Source: an uncultured Clostridia bacterium (GTDB lineage: Bacteria; Bacillota; Clostridia; Peptostreptococcales; Anaerovoracaceae). From it: DNA of 64,000 bases. Numbering within the stretch: the first letter of the stretch is position 1; each line of letters begins with the position of its first letter. A program made the position numbers and the translations under genes. The notes under the pieces are model-generated. The model did no database searches and was not told the origin of the DNA. It saw only the letters and a list, made by a program, of their open reading frames with translations. Where the stretch lies: the NCBI GenBank assembly GCA_934281605.1, contig CAKQXD010000007.1, forward strand, positions 53,866 through 117,865, given 5' to 3'. This document shows, in pieces, positions 1 through 8,441 of this stretch.

Positions 1-40
1 GCAACAGAGGACTTTTGACCGCCCGCTGCATCCCGCCTCA

Positions 41-75
41 TTTAGTTAGAATTCTAACAGTTAGCATTCTATTAC
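41..75. promoter_or_regulatory. Candidate DtxR-family operator (palindrome plus imperfect copy)
   Basis: Positions 45-58 read GTTAGAATTCTAAC, a perfect 14-base palindrome, and 61-74 carry an imperfect second copy, GTTAGCATTCTATT, so two half-overlapping boxes lie in tandem. The GTTAG...CTAAC shape resembles known DtxR/IdeR iron boxes. A DtxR-type regulator is encoded at 934-1299. The regulated gene is more likely the one to the left of the window than deoD, whose own promoter lies about 110 bases away. That assignment is inference. Confidence 0.5.
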
Positions 76-169
76 TTTTGCAAGAAAAAAGCAACACCAA
101 ATTTTAAAACGTCGAGTTAGAAAAGACAAACTTTATGAAAAATTAAGCCCACTTTCCCATATTTTGTGG

Positions 170-175
170 TATACT
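170..175 (+). promoter_or_regulatory. Possible -10 box of deoD
   Basis: TATACT lies 40 bases before the deoD start codon at 215. No good -35 hexamer is visible at the expected distance. The box falls inside the extended upstream reading frame that begins at 164, which argues against translation starting there. Confidence 0.35.
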
Positions 176-214
176 ATTCATAATACTACAAACACGAACG
201 AAAGGACTCTTTTT

Positions 215-922
215 ATGAGCACACATATCAACGCTGCAAATAAGAGCGATATTGCAGAATCCATCCTGCTGCCGGGCGATCCTCTTCGCGCGAAATTCAT
301 CGCAGAAAACTTTCTGGATTCTCCGCGATGCTACAACGAGATCCGCGGCATGCTGGGATACACCGGAATCTATAGAGGCGTACCCGTTTCCGTACAGGGA
401 ACCGGCATGGGGATGCCATCCATGGGCATCTACTCCTGGGAGCTGATCACCGAATACGGCGTACAGAATCTGATCCGCATCGGTACGGCAGGCTCCTTCC
501 ACGAAGATATCAAAGTACGCGACATCGTAGTCGGCATGGCGGCATCCACCGACTCCAATTACATCCACGCATTCGACGTGCCGGGCAACTACGCTCCGTG
601 CGCCAGCTTCAAGCTGCTGTCCGAACTGGAAGAAACATCAAAGCAGCTGGACATCCCGTTCAAGGCCGGAAACATCGTCTCCTGCGACGTCTTCTATGAG
701 CTGAAGGAAGACTGGTGGAAGAAATGGGCTACTATGAATGTTCTGGCTGTTGAAATGGAAGCTGCCGCACTATACATGAATGCCGCTTACAACCGGGTAA
801 ACGCTCTGGCCATGATGACCATCAGCGATCATTTCGTTACCGGGGAAAAAGCCACGGCAGAAGAACGTCAGAGCACGTTCACCGATATGATGAAACTGGC
901 GCTGGAAACAGCGATCAAATAG
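215..922 (+). CDS. deoD: Purine-nucleoside phosphorylase, DeoD type
   Basis: This 235-residue protein cleaves purine (deoxy)nucleosides with phosphate to give the free base and (deoxy)ribose-1-phosphate, acting in cytosolic purine salvage. It follows E. coli DeoD along its whole length: N-terminal HINA, the phosphate-loop region with LLPGDPLRAK, GMG-P (GTGMGMPSMGIYSWEL), the VEMEAAALY substrate-binding segment and the C-terminal SDH loop with the catalytic Asp. The start is set at the ATG at 215, preceded by AAAGGA at 201-206. An upstream in-frame ATG at 164 lacks a ribosome-binding site and overlaps the likely promoter. The gene is followed after 11 bases by a DtxR-type regulator whose Shine-Dalgarno sequence begins inside the deoD stop codon, so the two are probably cotranscribed. 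Confidence 0.95.
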   Translation: MSTHINAANKSDIAESILLPGDPLRAKFIAENFLDSPRCYNEIRGMLGYTGIYRGVPVSVQGTGMGMPSMGIYSWELITEYGVQNLIRIGTAGSFHEDIKVRDIVVGMAASTDSNYIHAFDVPGNYAPCASFKLLSELEETSKQLDIPFKAGNIVSCDVFYELKEDWWKKWATMNVLAVEMEAAALYMNAAYNRVNALAMMTISDHFVTGEKATAEERQSTFTDMMKLALETAIK

Positions 923-933
923 GAGGCACGAAA

Positions 934-1299
934 TTGAAAATACTTGAATCCGCAGAAAACTATCTCGAATCCATCCTGATTCTGAGAAATGAAAAAGGGC
1001 GAGTACGCTCCATCGACATCGTAAACCATCTGGGTTTCTCCAAGCCGAGCGTCAGCATCGCCATGAAACAGCTGGAGGAAAACGGCTACATCACCCGTGA
1101 TGAGGATGGACACATCTTCCTCACCGATACGGGTAAAAAAATCGCCGAGGAAACATACGAACGCCACGTATTCCTGACCGATCTCTTTACAAGATGCGGG
1201 GTTTCCGAAGAAACCGCCCGGGAAGACGCCTGCAAAATCGAACACCACCTCAGCGACGAGACTTTCGAATGTCTCAAGAAACACCTGGCAAATATTTAG
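934..1299 (+). CDS. Short DtxR-family metal-dependent transcriptional regulator
   Basis: This 121-residue protein has an N-terminal winged helix (about residues 1-70; FSKPSVSIAMKQLEENGYI is the recognition region) and a short dimerisation and metal-binding part. It ends before the SH3-like third domain of full DtxR. Candidate metal ligands are E8, E12, H78, C100, E103 and H104. The Cys-x2-Glu-His arrangement matches DtxR/IdeR (C102, E105, H106) better than MntR, which has Glu in place of the Cys, so iron is more likely than manganese (inference). It starts with TTG at 934 behind a strong AGGAGG at 921-926. It lies directly downstream of deoD and ends in a terminator at 1315-1341. The palindrome at 45-58 is its plausible operator. 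Family call is firm; the metal is not proven. Confidence 0.85.
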   Translation: MKILESAENYLESILILRNEKGRVRSIDIVNHLGFSKPSVSIAMKQLEENGYITRDEDGHIFLTDTGKKIAEETYERHVFLTDLFTRCGVSEETAREDACKIEHHLSDETFECLKKHLANI

Positions 1300-1314
1300 T
1301 ACTTAGAGCAAAGA

Positions 1315-1341
1315 GGGCAGCCGACCGGCTGCCCTTTTTTT
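1315..1341 (+). terminator. Rho-independent terminator after the DtxR gene
   Basis: GGGCAGCC at 1315-1322 pairs with GGCTGCCC at 1327-1334, followed by seven T residues. It ends the deoD-dtxR transcript and lies just before the convergent surface-protein gene. Confidence 0.85.
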
Positions 1342-1356
1342 CATGCCTACAAAGCT

Positions 1357-3207
1357 CTATCTATTCTGCTCCTGCTTCCTTATCCGAAACAGAACTGCTG
1401 TCACCGCCATCACCGTAAGCGACAGCAGCATTACCAGAAGAATCGTGTTGATCCCGCTGTCATCCCCTGTCTTCGGTGTACTGCCCAGGCTGTCGGCATT
1501 CCTCTTCAGCCGGTTCAGGATATTGATCTGCTTTTCCACGACCTCCACCGTCTGATCACCATAAACCAGCGCTACATTGATAGGTTCTGCGATCCGATAT
1601 TCCACCGGAGCATCCTTCTCCACTACATTATATGGACCTAAATACAACAGCTTGCTGCTGACATTTCCGTTAAAATCCGTCCGCACCGTGTCCACTACCT
1701 GGCCTTTTTCAGCCCGAACAGTTCCATCCGGCGTAACGATATCTGCCAGTGCAATGATCTCAAAGTCAATGCCTCCCATGGCTTTTTCCCGAATATCCGC
1801 CCAGTTATCATTATGCTTATACTCTCCGATCTTCTTGATGGTGATCTTTCCTTTCTGAGGGATATCCTTCTGCTCCACTGTCAAGGATCCCGTACTGCCG
1901 TCCACCTCAAACTGCTGTGGTTCCCTGGCAACGACATATCCCTTCGGTGCTTTGATTTCCTCCAGCAGATAAGTCCCCTGCTGGAGCTTCATTGGGAGCA
2001 TGAATTTCCCATCGCGATCCGTTTCATAGACATCGCCTTCTCCCGGTTTCATATCTTCAGAAAGATATCGATCCAGTTCCACACACTTTACCTTATACTT
2101 CGTATGCTCTGCCGGGATGATTTTTTCCGTCTCTGCATCCACCTTCTGAACGGTCACTTCAGCCGGTATATCCGTCTTAAGTCGCAGGAAAAATTCCGGC
2201 GGAGAAGCTGATCCCGTAGAAAGCACCTGCATGTGCTTGTCCCCGTTGTGGGTCCAGATCAGCAGATTCTCCGCAGAAGATCCTTCTTCCGTCTTCCGCT
2301 TCACCTTAACGACTTTCTCCCCTTCGATGGGCTGATCCGTCTGGAAAGTATGGGTGCTTCCTTCCTTCTTATACTGGATCCCGTCTGTGGACCACTTCAT
2401 CTCAAAAGAAGCATCTCCCTCATTGACATCCGCCTTCCAGTGTTTCGACTCCATGCTATACTTCATCAAAACAGTGTCCGCCTTCGCTGCCGTTTCTCCG
2501 ATAAAGTCCGGCGTCACGAAATGCTTTCCCAGATTTTCCACCAGATAATCATAGCATTTTTCTGCTGCTCTGCCCTGAATGCTCTTGTAAAAGTAATTGT
2601 CCGGCATGCCATGAGCAGAAACCCGTTTGGTTCCTGTGATCCTTCCGTCAGCATTACGGTCAAAGACGCGGATCTGCTGCTGCACCTCCCAGATCAGGAG
2701 CTGCGTCGCATAATAGTAGTCCTCACCGTTTACTCCGGATACCGGCAGGCTGTTGCTGCCATTTTTCCCATAATAGGTCGCAGCCAGGATCAGCTTTCGC
2801 ACATCTTCCGGCATATGATAAAAATATGCCGTATCACTTAAATGATCCTTGCCCGTGTATTCGCTCTTGCTACGAAGAAGCGTATTGTATTCAATACAGT
2901 AGCCCTCCTTTTTTTCACCGCTGGACACCTCCGTCAGCATAATGTGTTTCTGTTTAGACGGCGTCTTTCCCGAAATCTGTTTTACATAAGTGCTCCCATC
3001 CTGATTATAGTACAGAACACTTCCATTTCTGTCCAGCACATACGGCTTCTTTTCAATCCCCTTTAAATAGCTGTCCAGTGCAACGGTAGACAAATCTCCA
3101 GATGCGGCCGCTACGCGCTCCGGCTGAAATACGGCACCCAGCAAAACCATCAGCAGCATCACAGTGCCTAACACACTGCGAAGCAAAATTCCCCTTTTCT
3201 TACTCAT
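1357..3207 (-). CDS. Thioester-domain surface protein with SpaA repeats and sorting signal
   Basis: This 616-residue cell-wall-anchored protein has an N-terminal signal peptide (about 1-35). A thioester domain (TQXA type) follows: Cys104 in YCIEY and Gln169 in YATQLLIWEV are the residues expected to form the Cys-Gln thioester used by Gram-positive adhesins to bind host or surface nucleophiles covalently. Two SpaA/prealbumin-like beta domains follow (roughly 345-450 and 455-580); the first has the YLLEEIKAP Glu motif of intramolecular isopeptide domains. The C-terminus has TPKTGDD, then a hydrophobic helix and a basic tail (RIRKQEQNR), a sortase signal that departs from LPXTG at its first position. 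No sortase gene is in the window. It begins 30 bases after comEA on the same strand. Domain reading is by motif; the adhesin role is inference. Confidence 0.85.
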   Translation of the reverse strand: MSKKRGILLRSVLGTVMLLMVLLGAVFQPERVAAASGDLSTVALDSYLKGIEKKPYVLDRNGSVLYYNQDGSTYVKQISGKTPSKQKHIMLTEVSSGEKKEGYCIEYNTLLRSKSEYTGKDHLSDTAYFYHMPEDVRKLILAATYYGKNGSNSLPVSGVNGEDYYYATQLLIWEVQQQIRVFDRNADGRITGTKRVSAHGMPDNYFYKSIQGRAAEKCYDYLVENLGKHFVTPDFIGETAAKADTVLMKYSMESKHWKADVNEGDASFEMKWSTDGIQYKKEGSTHTFQTDQPIEGEKVVKVKRKTEEGSSAENLLIWTHNGDKHMQVLSTGSASPPEFFLRLKTDIPAEVTVQKVDAETEKIIPAEHTKYKVKCVELDRYLSEDMKPGEGDVYETDRDGKFMLPMKLQQGTYLLEEIKAPKGYVVAREPQQFEVDGSTGSLTVEQKDIPQKGKITIKKIGEYKHNDNWADIREKAMGGIDFEIIALADIVTPDGTVRAEKGQVVDTVRTDFNGNVSSKLLYLGPYNVVEKDAPVEYRIAEPINVALVYGDQTVEVVEKQINILNRLKRNADSLGSTPKTGDDSGINTILLVMLLSLTVMAVTAVLFRIRKQEQNR

Positions 3208-3237
3208 TTTGTTTCCCCTGTTGTTTCCCTTTCCAGA

Positions 3238-3885
3238 TCAAACCTTGATATGATCCTTCAATTTCTCATATGTTTTATCTCCTATCCCCGAAACGTTTTT
3301 AATATCCTCGATCGACTGAAATCTTCCGTTCTGCTTTCTATAATCGATGATCTTTTCCGCAGTGGCTGGACCGACTCCCGTCAGCTCCTGCAGCTGTGTT
3401 GAATCCGCGGTATTGATGTTGATCCTCCCGTCAGAAGACTTTGCAGTCCCTCCGCCGCCTCCTTCTCCCACAGAAAGCCCGTCATCCTCCAGCTCACTCA
3501 CCTGCGACGGAATATAGATCTTTTCACCGTCGCTTACAAAAGCAGCCCGGTTGATATCCGTCAGATCCGCCTGTTCCGTCAATCCGCCTGCAGCTGTAAT
3601 GGCATCGGTCACCCGGCTTCCGTCGGGAAGTTCCACTACTGACGGATCTTTCACCTCGCCGCCCACATCCACATAGATCATAGCAGCGGTTTCTTCCGTG
3701 CTCACAGTTGCTTCCTCTGCCTGTGCATTTGCTTCTTCCTGTCCGCCATTTTTGATCATGGACACGACCAGCCCCAGTACGATCACCAGAACAATGATCC
3801 CCGCTTTTTTTAATACCTCTTTATGCTCCCGCAGGAACCGGCTGATTTCCCTCCTGTCTCCAAGAAGCTCCATCAGTTTTTTCAT
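3238..3885 (-). CDS. comEA: Competence protein ComEA, DNA-binding
   Basis: This 215-residue protein is the membrane-anchored DNA receptor of natural transformation pseudopili. It has a short cytoplasmic N-terminus, one membrane helix (about 29-45, IIVLVIVLGLVVSMI), an acidic linker, an SLBB domain (about 70-135, YVDVGGEVKDPSVVELPDG) and a C-terminal double helix-hairpin-helix (about 153-215: ININTADSTQLQELTGVGPATAEKII...VSGIGDKTYEKL) that binds DNA non-specifically. Length and order match the family. comEC, its usual partner, is not adjacent: the next gene downstream is the thioester surface protein. The purine-rich AGGGGGC just upstream of the ATG supports the start. Confidence 0.93.
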   Translation of the reverse strand: MKKLMELLGDRREISRFLREHKEVLKKAGIIVLVIVLGLVVSMIKNGGQEEANAQAEEATVSTEETAAMIYVDVGGEVKDPSVVELPDGSRVTDAITAAGGLTEQADLTDINRAAFVSDGEKIYIPSQVSELEDDGLSVGEGGGGGTAKSSDGRININTADSTQLQELTGVGPATAEKIIDYRKQNGRFQSIEDIKNVSGIGDKTYEKLKDHIKV

Positions 3886-3980
3886 ATCTCTACGCCCCCT
3901 TTCCTCTTTTTTGTTCGGGTATTGCCATTATTTTACATTCCGCGCCGCCGTTTGTCAATATTTTCCTGCAATTTTATGCA

Positions 3981-4017
3981 AATAAAAAACTGCATCTCTG
4001 CGCTAACAGAAATACAG
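3981..4017 (-). terminator. Terminator after the TIGR03936/hydrolase fusion gene
   Basis: On the minus strand, CTGTATTTCTG (4017-4007) pairs with CAGAGATGCAG (4000-3990) with two G-T pairs, followed by six T (3989-3984). It separates the radical SAM operon from comEA. Confidence 0.7.
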
Positions 4018-4035
4018 CCTTTTCTTTTCGTAATA

Positions 4036-5952
4036 TTAATAATTTCCCATCAGATGCGCCGCAATATCTTTGTGATACCGGTACCGTTCCGCTCTCTGCT
4101 CTGCGCGGATGGCGATCAGCGGAATCCTTCGTTCATACAGTGATCCATGAGTCCGGGAGCCATCGGTATGGATGGACTCTCCCTCCACTTCTCCAAAGGC
4201 AACGTCTTCTCCCGCCAGCAGCACGAAATCACCGATCTTATCCACCGGCAAATAGAACTCTACCGCAGCCTGCTCGCTGTCCAGCACACGTTCCACCAGA
4301 GGATGTTCTTCTGCAAAGCGGCGGAAATCCGTCGCCTGCACCGGATTTTTCAGGAACACGTACAGCATGCCGCCTTCCTGATAAATGTGATTTTCGATGT
4401 ATCTGTCCTTTAATGGAGGCAGGCAGAACACGTCAAATCCGGCATTCTTTGCGATCTGCGGAAAATTGACGATGGTGTGCTTCTGATTCATCCCGTGATC
4501 CGCTGTGATATAGATCTGCCTTTCCGGATCCATCGCGGCGATCTCACAGATGATATCACTGACCGCCTTGATCTGAGCATCTGCCTCCGGCGTTCCCGGT
4601 GCAAAGTGATGGAAGATATAATCATTGGTCGTGCAGTACATGAGATCCGGATCATCCCTGCGAATACATTCTGCGGCAGCCCGAACGATCCACTCCGTTG
4701 CCTCCACGCTGTTGATTGCAGGCGCCGGTGACAAATCATAACGCTTGATGATTTCTTCATCCGGATCCTGTACGCTAAGGCCGGTATCAGCCCCATCGCC
4801 GTATACACCCAGCACCTTGCCCTTGACCGTCAGAAGTGCCGTCGTCTTCCCCAGCTTCTTGTAATACTGCAGCAGTGTCTCCGCCTTCATGTAGCCCCGT
4901 TCTTCAATAAAGCCTTCTTCCCCCGTTTCCGGATCATAATAATAATTTCCGATCACGCCGGTATCCATCGGCCATTTTCCTGACAGAATACAGGCATGGT
5001 TCACATTGGTCACCGAAGGCATAGCGCACTGCACTCGCTTTGCAAATCCCGTCTCCTGTGCCAGCTTGTGAAGCTCCGGCGCCCGTTCCGGTGAAATATA
5101 TTCGGGAGCACAGCCGTCGATGACCAGGATCATCACCTTTCCCAGCCGCTCCTTCTGCAGTTTTTTCAGCACCTCGCTGTTTTCCATGATCGTGTTCATA
5201 TGATTCCATACCGCCTCATCTTCTTTTTGTGCTCCCCAGTGCTCCAGTTCGGGAGCATCTCCTGCCGCATCCGGCAGAGAAACAGCCTCTCGGAAAAAGA
5301 TCAGATGTCTCGTTACGCTGATTTCGCTTCTATCCGTATCGATAGCAAAGCATCGGAGCACCGAATCGATCACCTGCTCCGGACTCAGGTTGGAATTGCT
5401 GCCCGCATCGATCTTCATCTTGATCTGCATCTGCTTTGACTGCGGCAAAAAGGTAATGTCCTGGATTTTCGGCTTGATGTCCACCTCCACCAGATCCTTC
5501 TTTTTCTTCTGTTTTTTCAGGACAATGATTTTCTCCTGCCCCATATAAAGCTGTCTGCAATCCTCCGCTTTCAGCTGAAGTGTCTTTTTTACCGGAATCG
5601 TTACCGTATAAATGGCAGCCTCCGTAACCGAGGCCAGCGTCTTCTTCGGATATTCCAGCATGCGACACATCTGGATCGCAATTCCCTCCGGCATCTGCGC
5701 GGCCATTCTGCGTTCCAGTTCTTCCGGCTTCCATTCTTCCTTTGTCTCAAATTCTATGTATTCCCGCAGTCCGACATATCCCAGAGACAGCGGCTGAGCA
5801 AAACCCATTTTAGGATGGGGATTGAAGCCCTTCGAGTATTCCAGCTTAATGCCCTCACGTTTAAAAGCCCTGTGAAATACCCGCACCAGATCCAGATGGG
5901 AAATGTAGCAGCTTGTCCCCGTCTTCGAGAACTGCATGATATATCTAAACAT
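4036..5952 (-). CDS. Fusion: TIGR03936 (DUF2344) domain plus phosphonoacetate hydrolase-like phosphatase
   Basis: One uninterrupted 638-residue frame holds two families normally encoded apart. Residues 1-225 match the TIGR03936 radical-SAM-linked protein (YIMQFSKTGTSCYISHLDLVRVFHRAF; GFNPHPKMGFAQPLSLG), which usually follows TIGR03960 as here. After a linker, residues 272-638 belong to the alkaline phosphatase superfamily and resemble phosphonoacetate hydrolase PhnA: VIDGCAPEY (D279), MPSVTN with Thr315 as likely nucleophile, TTNDYIFHHFAPGTPEAD (D444, H448), ITADHGMN (D485, H486) and H602. These are the two-metal site ligands. The start is the ATG at 5952 (MFRYIM), which overlaps the TIGR03960 stop and is preceded by AAGGGGG; an upstream in-frame ATG at 6018 lies inside the previous gene. 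Metal-site conservation argues for an active hydrolase; its substrate is unknown. Confidence 0.85.
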   Translation of the reverse strand: MFRYIMQFSKTGTSCYISHLDLVRVFHRAFKREGIKLEYSKGFNPHPKMGFAQPLSLGYVGLREYIEFETKEEWKPEELERRMAAQMPEGIAIQMCRMLEYPKKTLASVTEAAIYTVTIPVKKTLQLKAEDCRQLYMGQEKIIVLKKQKKKKDLVEVDIKPKIQDITFLPQSKQMQIKMKIDAGSNSNLSPEQVIDSVLRCFAIDTDRSEISVTRHLIFFREAVSLPDAAGDAPELEHWGAQKEDEAVWNHMNTIMENSEVLKKLQKERLGKVMILVIDGCAPEYISPERAPELHKLAQETGFAKRVQCAMPSVTNVNHACILSGKWPMDTGVIGNYYYDPETGEEGFIEERGYMKAETLLQYYKKLGKTTALLTVKGKVLGVYGDGADTGLSVQDPDEEIIKRYDLSPAPAINSVEATEWIVRAAAECIRRDDPDLMYCTTNDYIFHHFAPGTPEADAQIKAVSDIICEIAAMDPERQIYITADHGMNQKHTIVNFPQIAKNAGFDVFCLPPLKDRYIENHIYQEGGMLYVFLKNPVQATDFRRFAEEHPLVERVLDSEQAAVEFYLPVDKIGDFVLLAGEDVAFGEVEGESIHTDGSRTHGSLYERRIPLIAIRAEQRAERYRYHKDIAAHLMGNY

Positions 5953-7798
5953 GTTCTGCCCCCTTAAATTCAGCGTCTTTAAAGCAGGTCGCATATTTGT
6001 TGATCCCGCAGCCTGCACAGCCTTGACGGCAGTCCTGCGTCACCTGCGCCGCCTTGGCTTTTTCATTCTCGCGGATCAAAAATTCCCTGCTGATCAGCGG
6101 ATCAATGATATCCCACGGCAGGATCTCGTCGTAATCTCGTTCTCTGTAAGCATAAAAATCAAAATCCGTTCCCGTTTCTGCAAAGGCCTGCTCCCACAGC
6201 TCCGGCTTGAAATACTCCGTCCAGCCGTCGAACTTACAACCCAGATGATATGCGTGCTCCAGCAGCCGGCATACCTTCCGGTCGCCTCTTGCAAAGATGG
6301 CTTCCAGGTTACTGGTCTTTGTCTCATGATAATTAAACGTAACGCCCTTGATATGGAGCTGCTTGGCCAGATGATCGTGTTTTGCGCGAAATTCTTCCGG
6401 ACGGTCCTGTGCTGCCCACTGAAATGGCGTATGTGCCTTCGGTACAAAGTTGGAAACGCTGACCGTTACGCGGAACCTGCCTCCCCGGCGACCCTTCAGT
6501 TTGAAATTCAGGTCCATAATGTCGGAAGCAATCTTGCCGATCCCGTCCAGATCCTCGTAGGTCTCTCCCGGCAGCCCGTCCATAAAGTAGAACTTGATAT
6601 GCTCCCAGCCCAGCTCAATGGCCTGCTCTACGGCGCTGAAGATATTTTCCTCCGTAATATTCTTGTTGATCACATCCCGCAGTCTCTGGCTCCCCGCTTC
6701 CGGCGCGAAAGTCAGTCCGGATTTCCGGTACTTCTGGATCTCTTCCAATACCTGAAACGAAAAGGAGTCCAGCCGCAGCGACGGCAGAGACAAAGACACA
6801 TTGTCCTCTCCACACATCTGCATCAGATCCGTTGCCAGCGCCTCAAACTGAGAGTAATCACTGGTAGAAAGGGATAGAAGGGACAGCTCTTCATGACCGG
6901 TATTAGCCAGTTGCTCTTTCGCCAGTCTCTTGATCGTTTCCTTCTTTCGTTCCCGTACAGGCCGATAGATCATGCCCGCCTGACAGAATCGGCACCCCCG
7001 GGTGCATCCGCGAAAGGTTTCCACCACGCAGCGGTCGTGGACCGTGTCGATAAATGGAACAATATTTTTTACCGGGAATTCCGTCTTATCCAGATCCTGC
7101 ACCACTGCACGCTTGACACGATCCGGCGCTCCCTCATAAAGTTTTTTGATTTCTTTGATGGTTCCGTCTTCGTTGTAAATCGGTTCATAAAAAGCCGGGA
7201 CATAGACGCCCTGCAGCTTACAGGCTTCCTTTAGGAAGTCCTCCTTGGAATCATATTTCATTTTCAGCAGGCAGACCTGCTCCAGCAAATCTTCCCCGTC
7301 CCCGACCATAAAGAGATCGATAAAGTCTGCCAGCGGTTCCGGGTTATAAGCGCATGGACCTCCAGCCACAACGACCGGATACTCCTCTCCCCGGTCTGCA
7401 CTGCGCAGCGGCAGACCCGACAAATCTAAAATATTCAGCACATTGGTATACGAAAGCTCATACTGCAGCGTAAAGCCAAGCAGATCCAGCTCGTCCACCG
7501 GTGTAAACGTCTCCAGCGTGAACAGTTTCCTGCCTTCCTCCCGCATCAGAGCTTCCATATCTTCCGCCGGTGCGAAAATCCGTTCACAGTAAATATTCTC
7601 GTTATGATTTAAAATATTATATAAAATCTGCATCCCCATATAGGACATGCCGATTTCATAGGTATCTGGAAATGCGAATCCAATGCGAACGCCGACCTCT
7701 GACGGATCTTTCTTTACACTGTTGACTTCACCACCCGTATAACGTGCAGGTTTCTCTACTTTTCGCAGCATTTTTTCCAGTTGTGTATCTATGCTCAT
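5945..7798 (-). CDS. B12-binding domain radical SAM protein, TIGR03960 family
   Basis: This 617-residue protein combines an N-terminal cobalamin-binding-like region (GVRIGFAFPDTYEIGMSYMG...) with a radical SAM core. The CTRGCRFCQAG segment provides the three-cysteine [4Fe-4S] motif, followed by SAM-binding and barrel motifs (LSLSTSDYSQF, FAPEAGSQRLRDVINK, FYFMDGLPGETYEDL). A C-terminal Cys cluster (DCRQGCAGCGINKYATC) may hold a second cluster. The family is widespread in Clostridia and always pairs with TIGR03936, whose start overlaps this gene's end by eight bases. Function is unresolved; tRNA or rRNA modification has been suggested from its usual RNase G/ribosomal-protein context, but the RNase G gene common elsewhere is absent here. 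Confidence 0.93.
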   Translation of the reverse strand: MSIDTQLEKMLRKVEKPARYTGGEVNSVKKDPSEVGVRIGFAFPDTYEIGMSYMGMQILYNILNHNENIYCERIFAPAEDMEALMREEGRKLFTLETFTPVDELDLLGFTLQYELSYTNVLNILDLSGLPLRSADRGEEYPVVVAGGPCAYNPEPLADFIDLFMVGDGEDLLEQVCLLKMKYDSKEDFLKEACKLQGVYVPAFYEPIYNEDGTIKEIKKLYEGAPDRVKRAVVQDLDKTEFPVKNIVPFIDTVHDRCVVETFRGCTRGCRFCQAGMIYRPVRERKKETIKRLAKEQLANTGHEELSLLSLSTSDYSQFEALATDLMQMCGEDNVSLSLPSLRLDSFSFQVLEEIQKYRKSGLTFAPEAGSQRLRDVINKNITEENIFSAVEQAIELGWEHIKFYFMDGLPGETYEDLDGIGKIASDIMDLNFKLKGRRGGRFRVTVSVSNFVPKAHTPFQWAAQDRPEEFRAKHDHLAKQLHIKGVTFNYHETKTSNLEAIFARGDRKVCRLLEHAYHLGCKFDGWTEYFKPELWEQAFAETGTDFDFYAYRERDYDEILPWDIIDPLISREFLIRENEKAKAAQVTQDCRQGCAGCGINKYATCFKDAEFKGAEHV

Positions 7799-7807
7799 TC
7801 GTCCTCC

Positions 7808-8359
7808 CTATTCTGCGTAGCCGTGCGCCATCAGCTCATCGATCGTCATGCCGATTTCTGTTTCGATGTCATGCACAAAGGCCTTTAATTCTTCCTTTTT
7901 CGCCAGAATGCGCGGTTCCGCTTCCGGGTGTCCGCTGCTTATCGCTTTGTCGATAATATACTGGATTCTTTCCTCGATTCCCACGTATCTATCTTCTTTC
8001 ACAAGCCTGTCCGCCAGGCAGACCAGATCCGTCTCCGTTGCCTGCGGCAGCGGATGAAACGGAGAATAAGTCATGTGCACCTTGATGATGCCCGCTTCCT
8101 GCTTGTATCCCAGCTTTTCTGCAAAGGCCGCCCCTACGTCCCAGTGGCGTTCTTCCACGCGTGCGATGTCATGCAGCAGGCCTGCCGCATTGACCAGTTC
8201 CAGATCAAAGTGATGACCATGCCGATTCAGTGCCCTGCCAATACGGCACGCGGTATCCGCTACCGCCCGGCAGTGCCCCTTGACCCGATCCGGCGTTCCA
8301 TATTCTTCTAACAGTTTCAGACATTCTTCTGTCGTTGGATGTTTCATGTCCTGTTCCAC
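7808..8359 (-). CDS. HD-domain phosphohydrolase-like protein
   Basis: This 183-residue cytosolic protein contains an HD superfamily metal-binding core: H29 (VKGHC), the HD doublet H63-D64 in LLHDIAR, and D117 in LADRLVKEDR. Proteins of this size cleave phosphoester or nucleotide substrates, but the substrate cannot be read from sequence. It lies 9 bases upstream of the TIGR03960 gene on the same strand and probably shares its transcript. A possible extended -10 promoter lies 53 bases upstream. The start could be the ATG at 8359 or the in-frame ATG four codons later. Confidence 0.85.
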   Translation of the reverse strand: MEQDMKHPTTEECLKLLEEYGTPDRVKGHCRAVADTACRIGRALNRHGHHFDLELVNAAGLLHDIARVEERHWDVGAAFAEKLGYKQEAGIIKVHMTYSPFHPLPQATETDLVCLADRLVKEDRYVGIEERIQYIIDKAISSGHPEAEPRILAKKEELKAFVHDIETEIGMTIDELMAHGYAE

Positions 8360-8411
8360 TCCCTTTTACAGCGATGCTTCCCTGCCGCAGCGCTGATATA
8401 ATATCGCGTCC

Positions 8412-8417
8412 ATTATA
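8412..8417 (-). promoter_or_regulatory. Extended -10 promoter element for the HD/TIGR03960 operon
   Basis: On the minus strand, TGGTATAAT forms an extended -10 element 53 bases before the HD gene. No convincing -35 is visible. It would drive HD, TIGR03960 and the fusion gene, which run together without an obvious internal terminator. Confidence 0.45.
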
Positions 8418-8441
8418 CCATAATTTCGTCCGTCCGGGACA

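Noticed and set aside
164..214. Upstream in-frame start of deoD at 164
   Set aside because: No ribosome-binding site, overlap with the likely promoter, and homologues begin at the ATG at 215.
143..568. Minus-strand frame opposite deoD
   Set aside because: It is the antisense shadow of a well-conserved gene and matches no family.
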